NCBI GenBank assembly: GCA_937880795.1
Contig: CALGRQ010000176.1
Coordinates: 1-11,674 of the forward strand
Length of the DNA stretch: 11,674 bases
Origin: an uncultured Dyadobacter sp.
GTDB taxonomy: Bacteria; Bacteroidota; Bacteroidia; Cytophagales; Spirosomataceae
Direction of reading: 5' to 3'
Part shown: one piece after another, positions 7,213 to 11,674 of the stretch
Position numbering within the stretch: the first letter of the stretch is position 1
Layout: each line of letters begins with the position of its first letter
Notes under the pieces: generated by a model
What the model was told of the DNA's origin: nothing
The model's database searches: none
The model's input: only the letters and a program-made list of their open reading frames with translations
Position numbers and translations under genes: made by a program

Positions 7213-8058
7213 TTATTTCCCTGCCTTTTCGGATAAGAATTTCAAGGCCTGCTTCACGTCGCGCATGTTATTATCCCAGTTGTCTTCCCGCTCAATATAA
7301 GCCAAACCCGCGTAATTCTGCCTTTTTAGCTCATCAATAATCGCCGGGTAGTTCAACACTCCGGTTCCTACTACCACATCTTTGGCCTTAAGGTTATCGA
7401 ATGTATCCAGATCTTTTACATGCACATTAATGACGTGGCCTTCCAGTTTACGAAGGCACTCCACCGGATCGAGGCCACTTCTGGCCCAATGCCCAAGGTC
7501 GGCACATGCGCCAAAATTTGGATGCCCTTTGATGGCCGCAAGTACGGAGTCGGGGTGCCAATACGGACTCAAACCCTTAGCATGTTCGTGCAAGGCAATT
7601 TTTATTTTGTATTTCCCGGCCAGTTTATCCAGTTCGTCCCAATGTTTGCGATCGGGCTCGCAGGTGAGAATCTCGATACCCATTTTTTTGGCAAAAATAA
7701 AATAGGCTTCCCACTCCTCAATAGTTTTACCGCCGGCATATAATGAGCGCATTTTCATTCCCCGCTGATTCAGCAAGCCTTTCATCCGGGCAATTTCAGC
7801 GTCATTTAGGTTGGGCATGGCATGACCGTTAAAGTCGGCGCCGAGTTTATGGAAGAAAAAACCCTCTACCAATTTCGCCCCTGCGCTATCGGCTTTTGCC
7901 AGGGCATCGGGAAAAGAAAAACGATTGAATGAGTACAATGCCACGCCCGTTTTCCATTTCAATGGCTTACCGGACTGAGCCCCTATAAAAGCAAACTGTA
8001 AAAAAACGGCTACCAGCAGCGTAACTACCGCCGCAGAACCTAAGATGTATTTTTTCAT
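7213..8058 (-). CDS. Exported sugar phosphate isomerase/epimerase-like TIM barrel (AP endonuclease 2 / xylose isomerase-like fold)
   Basis: Predicted metal-dependent TIM-barrel isomerase, epimerase or lyase, 281 aa from ATG at 8058 (an in-frame TTG two codons earlier is less likely). Residues 1-28 form an N-terminal hydrophobic signal peptide or anchor (KKYILGSAAVVTLLVAVFLQ), so the enzyme should act in the periplasm. The barrel strands can be followed: GVALYSF; LVEGFFF with E65; ILTCEPD with E134; IALHEHAKG with H157, E158 and H159; ACADLGHW with D187 and H190; VINVHVKDLD with H213 and D216; and AYIERED with E256 and E258. This is the pattern of metal and acid-base ligands expected in the fold. 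It lies 79 bp after the hydroxypyruvate-isomerase-like gene and 26 bp before the Dabb gene. Despite the usual family name a phosphorylated substrate is unlikely for an exported enzyme. The exact reaction is not known. Confidence 0.9.
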   Translation of the reverse strand: MKKYILGSAAVVTLLVAVFLQFAFIGAQSGKPLKWKTGVALYSFNRFSFPDALAKADSAGAKLVEGFFFHKLGADFNGHAMPNLNDAEIARMKGLLNQRGMKMRSLYAGGKTIEEWEAYFIFAKKMGIEILTCEPDRKHWDELDKLAGKYKIKIALHEHAKGLSPYWHPDSVLAAIKGHPNFGACADLGHWARSGLDPVECLRKLEGHVINVHVKDLDTFDNLKAKDVVVGTGVLNYPAIIDELKRQNYAGLAYIEREDNWDNNMRDVKQALKFLSEKAGK

Positions 8059-8085
8059 ACGCAATTACCAGATTATAACCATGAA

Positions 8086-8120
8086 AGCCGGAAGAACAGC
8101 TTTATTACTTTCTCCCGGCT
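8086..8120 (-). other. Intergenic hairpin between the two TIM-barrel genes
   Basis: AGCCGG (8086-8091) pairs with CCGGCT (8115-8120); after one mismatch the stem goes on with AGAA (8093-8096) and TTCT (8110-8113), leaving a 13-nt loop. It fills much of the 79-bp gap. On the minus strand it is followed by TTTCATGG, which is too short a T-run for an efficient terminator. It may tune the relative level or stability of the upstream and downstream mRNA segments. The stem is clear; the function is inferred. Confidence 0.5.
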
Positions 8121-8137
8121 CCGAATTTCTTACATTC

Positions 8138-9058
8138 TTACTTAGGGTCTACCGACCTATATGCTGCAAGGGCTGCCAGTTCACCACTTTTACCAGGCTT
8201 ACTAATGCCATGTTCCATGCCCATAAAACCCCTGTACCCTTTGTCGTGTACATGCTGGAGTACGTTTACAAAATTGACTTCTCCAGAGGTCGGTTCATTT
8301 CTTCCCGGGGTATCGCCTATTTGCATATATCCTATCTCATCCCACGCATAATCCAGTGTAGGGAGTATATTCCCTTCCTGAATTTGAACATGGTAAAAAT
8401 CGAAAAGAATTTTCACACTAGGACTGCCAACGGCCTTCGCCATGGCATACGCTTGTGGAATGGTATGCAGAAACATGCCTGCATGATTGATTTTATGGTT
8501 CATGGTTTCCATCACCATCATCATACCATGCGGTTCATAAATCTCAGCGCATCGTTTCAGGAGATCAATGGCGTTGGCCATTTGAAAATCCCATTGCAAT
8601 TTAGGGTCAGCCGTACCCAATACGTTGTGAATGAATTTGGTGTTCATTCTTTTGGCAATTTCTACCGAAGCACGAACCTCCTTTAAAACCTGATCACGCA
8701 CCGACTGGTCGCGACTGGCGAAAGTGGGAATTTTAAAGTTCATGGTGCCAACAAATTGACCAAATTCCATCCCCAGTTTCTGCACGGCCTGGCTTATCCG
8801 CTCCTGGTCTGCAACGGATTTTGATGCCAGATAGGTATTTTCCCAAGCTCTAAACCCCTGGTCGTTACCCCACTTTATTTGATCGACCAAATCCTTTCCG
8901 ACCAGCTCCTTGAAAATTCCAAACTCTGGTGAGAATTTCATATTGAATGGTTTCTCCTTCGCCGTGGATATTGCCTGGGCTGATAGAGACTTTCCTCCAC
9001 CAACCATGAGGGCAGCACCAGCCATGACACTGCTCCTGATGAAATTTTTTCTATTCAT
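8138..9058 (-). CDS. Hydroxypyruvate isomerase-like TIM-barrel protein with Tat-like leader
   Basis: TIM-barrel isomerase related to the Hyi/OtnI hydroxypyruvate and 2-oxo-tetronate isomerases, 306 aa from ATG at 9058; a GTG two codons upstream (9064) is also in frame. The signature motifs are VMETMNH with E184; LFDFYHVQIQEGN with D220 and H223; IGYMQIGDTPGRNEPTSGE with Q246 and the PGR-EP loop (251-256); and GFMGMEHG with E282. E184, D220, Q246 and E282 sit where the family binds its divalent metal. The N-terminus NRKNFIRSS followed by a hydrophobic stretch (VMAGAALMVGG) and AQA resembles a twin-arginine leader, but with R-K in place of R-R. Cytoplasmic Hyi proteins are about 255-265 aa, and the surplus is this leader. 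It begins 14 nt after the cytochrome stop, so the two are co-transcribed. The fold is certain, while the substrate may differ from hydroxypyruvate. Confidence 0.91.
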   Translation of the reverse strand: MNRKNFIRSSVMAGAALMVGGGKSLSAQAISTAKEKPFNMKFSPEFGIFKELVGKDLVDQIKWGNDQGFRAWENTYLASKSVADQERISQAVQKLGMEFGQFVGTMNFKIPTFASRDQSVRDQVLKEVRASVEIAKRMNTKFIHNVLGTADPKLQWDFQMANAIDLLKRCAEIYEPHGMMMVMETMNHKINHAGMFLHTIPQAYAMAKAVGSPSVKILFDFYHVQIQEGNILPTLDYAWDEIGYMQIGDTPGRNEPTSGEVNFVNVLQHVHDKGYRGFMGMEHGISKPGKSGELAALAAYRSVDPK

Positions 9059-9072
9059 ATGCACTTATTAGC

Positions 9073-11674
9073 TTATTCCGATTTACTATCCTTCAAAAAT
9101 GCAATCAGATCAGCCATTTTTTGATGATCCAACTGACTCGTCAAAACGGGCATTACTGACATATTCAGAACTTTCAACGACTTGATATCCTGACGGTTGA
9201 TCATTTTATCGATACCGGGACCAGTTCTAAGGTTAATTGCTACTGAAGTTTCACTCATAATCATTCCCTGTAACGGATCGCCGTCTTTCAACTCCACCTC
9301 CCATAAGTCGTAACCCGGTGCAATGGAAAGGCTTGGGTCCAATATATTCGCTAGCAGGTCATTGGACAGCCAGTTATGCACCGTACCCAAGTCGGGGCCA
9401 TAGGAAACACCAATACCTCCGCGGACCTGATGACACAAGGCACAATTTTGCATATACACCAACTTTCCTTTGCTGGCGTCACCCGTAAGCGTTAAAGCCT
9501 TTTGATAGTCCTTATTTACTTTATCCTTATCACTTCGGGTTAGTAATAGCCGAGCCTTGTCTCTCAGTTTTTCATCGGCATGGCCCATCAACTGAACGCT
9601 GCGATTCCACCCCACACTTTCAGGCTTGATCTTTTTTGATTCGATGGCCGTCAGTAATTGAGTTACTCTTTCAGGGCTCGTCAGGAATGTATTCATGGCT
9701 GCGTCACGCATTTCCGGTGTGAGGGCATCCCATTGTTTAAGCACATAATTGGTTACCGTCAGATCTGGCACCAGCGCCAGTGCTTTCAGTGCGGCATGTT
9801 GTACAGCAGGCTCTTCCTGTGGCACAATGAGAGACTGCAGCGTAGCCGCATACGGCGCCGGATTTCCCAAGGTTAGGAAGTTTAACGCCTCAGCTCTTTT
9901 CTGATCACCCAACTTTTTATCTTGCGCAATGGCGATCGCCTTACCGAATGTTTCTTTCAATTTCAGGCTATCCACCACCCCGGTTACTTTCAGTATTTGC
10001 AAAGATGCTTTTCGTACATCCACATTTGGATGACTGAACGAACTGGCAATCAATTGATTTTCTTCATTTTCCAATTGAGCAAAATCAATATTCTTGCGTT
10101 TTAAGCCATCCGTCAAACCTGCTAGCACCGGCTTTTGCCATGCCGCCTGTTTCCCATCAATCCCCTGAGCAATAAGTGCTTTAATAGGTGCTACATCCTT
10201 TCCCGCACCCACTATGGCGGTTAACCGTTGCAGCAGGGAAGCATACGCGGGATTGTTCGCTTTATAGGTTTGCATCACTTCTTTCAACAAAGGCATGGTT
10301 TGCGATGCGTTCGCCGACAAGGCTGCAATTTGAACCCAATCATCGTTCAGGTCTTTGAAAAGTAATTTTTGTCGGGCATTTCCGGCTTCCGGTGTATTGA
10401 TATATCCCAATGTACATAACAGCTGAAACCGAACCTTTGGATCTTTATCATCCACCAGTTTAAGGAGTTCGGTAGACAAAGCAGGGGCATCTGCCAGATG
10501 TAGCTCTGCCAGTTTGATTGCATTTTCACGTATACCGGCCTCACTGTCGGACAAGGCTTTGGAAATTACCTCAGGCGTAAGTGCTTTCATCCCCTCTAAT
10601 GTCCACAAGGCATGCAATCGCCCCATTGGCGATGCTGTATTTTGTGTCATTTTTATCAGGGCCGGGATGACATTTTTATCAGCACGATCAACCAATAAAC
10701 GCTGTGCATTTTGCCTCCACCAGCCATTTTTATCGGCCAGGTATGTCACCAACGCTTCACTGGTCGCATCACCTAACTTTAAACCCTTCGTCCAATCTGC
10801 CTTTTGTGTACCTGTGGGTGTAATTCTGTAAATCCTGCCCATATCGTACCCATCGTATAACCCTCCTTCCGCAACCGCTTCATCCGACATCCACTCGGGG
10901 TGTTCGATAATCCGACGGTAGTAATCCAGTACATACAAAGCGCCGTCGGGCCCCACATACATATTCACCGGTCGTGACCATGAATCCTTAGAAGCCAGAA
11001 ATTCTTTGTTGGAATGCTGCCGGCTTGCAGTGAAGCTCGCACCGTTTTCTTTCAGAATATCTACGTGTACCAAATTACTCACCGACTCCGACACAAATGT
11101 AGCCAGTCCATCATACGGAGCAGGAAATAGTCCGCCATTATAGGCTGTAAGTCCGCTCGACGAAGTAGTAAGCCCTACCGGGGTGAAAAGCTGGCGATCC
11201 GGATTTTTGGTAATTTGAAACACCTCCGCTGACTTCCCGTGGTCTGAAATCATTTGCGTGGCATCAGATATAGGCATATCGGGGTTTCTTGCCAAATAGG
11301 GCGCCGCAATTACCTCATGATATACGTGATTTTGGTTGTGGGTAAACAGGTGGTGCCCCCATTTGTCATAAGTGTGGCCAAACTGAGATTTCCCCGATTC
11401 CAGTTCCAACTGATGTGATTCAGGCCTGAAACGGACATTGTGGCTGTCCGCATTTTTGGGCAAACGTGGGCTGGATGGCTGGTCAGGAAAATGTATTTCA
11501 GTACCCAAATCGCCAAACTCAGTGCCATATTTACGCGTTCCAATAGCGCCCAAGTGTGAAAGGTGGATCCAGTTATCCAAACCATATACCGGGTTATTGA
11601 CGTTTACGTGTGGATTGGAAAGAGAAAAACCTGTGAGAATGGTTTCTTTTTTATCCGCCTTGCCATCACCATCC
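9073..11674 (-). CDS. PVC-type heme-binding c-type cytochrome / membrane-bound dehydrogenase-like protein (partial, 5' end beyond right edge)
   Basis: Large periplasmic redox protein; 866 residues are visible and the frame stays open to the right edge. A TTG at 11580 could be taken as the start, but the family sequence continues upstream of it without a stop (a DGDGKADKKE calcium-loop-like motif and a GLDNWIHLSH strand), so the start lies outside. In visible numbering, residues 1 to about 285 are the C-terminal part of a beta-propeller of the Pirellula/Verrucomicrobium-type dehydrogenase family (SQFGHTYDKWGHHLF; MYVGPDGALYVLDYYRRIIE). About 290-690 is an alpha-helical HEAT-like repeat region (KALSDSEAGIRENAIKLAEL; DKDPKVRFQLLCTLGYI). 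About 730-866 is a cytochrome c domain with heme motif CALCH at 744-748 (9444-9430) and a likely axial Met841 in SVMP. It presumably passes electrons from oxidation of a sugar or alcohol to the respiratory chain. The substrate is unknown. Confidence 0.93.
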   Translation of the reverse strand, partial: DGDGKADKKETILTGFSLSNPHVNVNNPVYGLDNWIHLSHLGAIGTRKYGTEFGDLGTEIHFPDQPSSPRLPKNADSHNVRFRPESHQLELESGKSQFGHTYDKWGHHLFTHNQNHVYHEVIAAPYLARNPDMPISDATQMISDHGKSAEVFQITKNPDRQLFTPVGLTTSSSGLTAYNGGLFPAPYDGLATFVSESVSNLVHVDILKENGASFTASRQHSNKEFLASKDSWSRPVNMYVGPDGALYVLDYYRRIIEHPEWMSDEAVAEGGLYDGYDMGRIYRITPTGTQKADWTKGLKLGDATSEALVTYLADKNGWWRQNAQRLLVDRADKNVIPALIKMTQNTASPMGRLHALWTLEGMKALTPEVISKALSDSEAGIRENAIKLAELHLADAPALSTELLKLVDDKDPKVRFQLLCTLGYINTPEAGNARQKLLFKDLNDDWVQIAALSANASQTMPLLKEVMQTYKANNPAYASLLQRLTAIVGAGKDVAPIKALIAQGIDGKQAAWQKPVLAGLTDGLKRKNIDFAQLENEENQLIASSFSHPNVDVRKASLQILKVTGVVDSLKLKETFGKAIAIAQDKKLGDQKRAEALNFLTLGNPAPYAATLQSLIVPQEEPAVQHAALKALALVPDLTVTNYVLKQWDALTPEMRDAAMNTFLTSPERVTQLLTAIESKKIKPESVGWNRSVQLMGHADEKLRDKARLLLTRSDKDKVNKDYQKALTLTGDASKGKLVYMQNCALCHQVRGGIGVSYGPDLGTVHNWLSNDLLANILDPSLSIAPGYDLWEVELKDGDPLQGMIMSETSVAINLRTGPGIDKMINRQDIKSLKVLNMSVMPVLTSQLDHQKMADLIAFLKDSKSE
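9430..9444 (-). other. CxxCH heme c attachment site
   Basis: The codons TGT GCC TTG TGT CAT encode CALCH, the covalent heme c motif, preceded by GKLVYMQN as is usual in the PVC-type heme domain. It is the only CxxCH in the visible part of this protein, so a single heme is expected there. Covalent attachment requires export to the periplasm. Confidence 0.92.

Noticed and set aside
8045..8686. Plus-strand open frame of 213 codons opposite the Hyi-like gene
   Set aside because: The minus-strand gene there has clear family motifs along its length; the plus-strand frame has none and is a shadow.
11578..11580. TTG as the start of the cytochrome gene
   Set aside because: The frame is open upstream to the window edge and encodes family-typical sequence (DGDGKADKKE and the strand before LDNWIHLSH), so this is an internal leucine codon.

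Overview
The window comes from a member of the Bacteroidota, probably the Cytophagia or Sphingobacteriia group. The evidence is a SusC/SusD outer-membrane pair with an STN-type SusC, an ECF sigma factor with a FecR anti-sigma factor, and starts that mostly lack Shine-Dalgarno sequences. I cannot fix the genus. All eight genes lie on the minus strand, so transcription runs from right to left. No tRNA, rRNA, CRISPR array or mobile element is visible, and no stretch longer than 300 bases lacks a gene; the longest gap is 279 bp (6617-6895).

Right part (11674 down to 6791) is a tightly packed operon. In order of transcription it holds a large multidomain c-type cytochrome of the PVC-type (beta-propeller, helical repeats, CxxCH heme domain) whose 5' end lies beyond the right edge; a hydroxypyruvate-isomerase-like TIM barrel with a Tat-like leader; a second xylose-isomerase-like TIM barrel with a Sec-type leader; and a small Dabb-family protein. 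A strong intrinsic terminator at 6791-6822 closes it. Three of the four products look exported, which suggests oxidation and isomerisation of an unphosphorylated sugar or polyol-type compound in the periplasm. The substrate cannot be read from the sequence.

Left part (6616 down to 1) is a cell-surface signalling and uptake locus. It holds an ECF sigma factor, a FecR-type anti-sigma factor, a SusC/RagA TonB-dependent transporter with an N-terminal STN signalling domain, and a SusD/RagB lipoprotein cut by the left edge. In known systems of this kind the loaded SusC uses its STN domain to signal through FecR, which releases the sigma factor to transcribe the susCD pair. No glycoside hydrolase is seen, so any degradative enzymes would lie to the left of the window.

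The two parts may serve the same nutrient (uptake through SusCD, periplasmic conversion by the cytochrome/isomerase operon), but only adjacency and shared strand support this. Four starts proposed here differ from, or depend on reading beyond, the longest open frame: the sigma factor (ATG at 6616), both TIM barrels (ATG at 8058 and 9058), and fecR, which must use TTG at 5854 behind a strong ribosome binding site.
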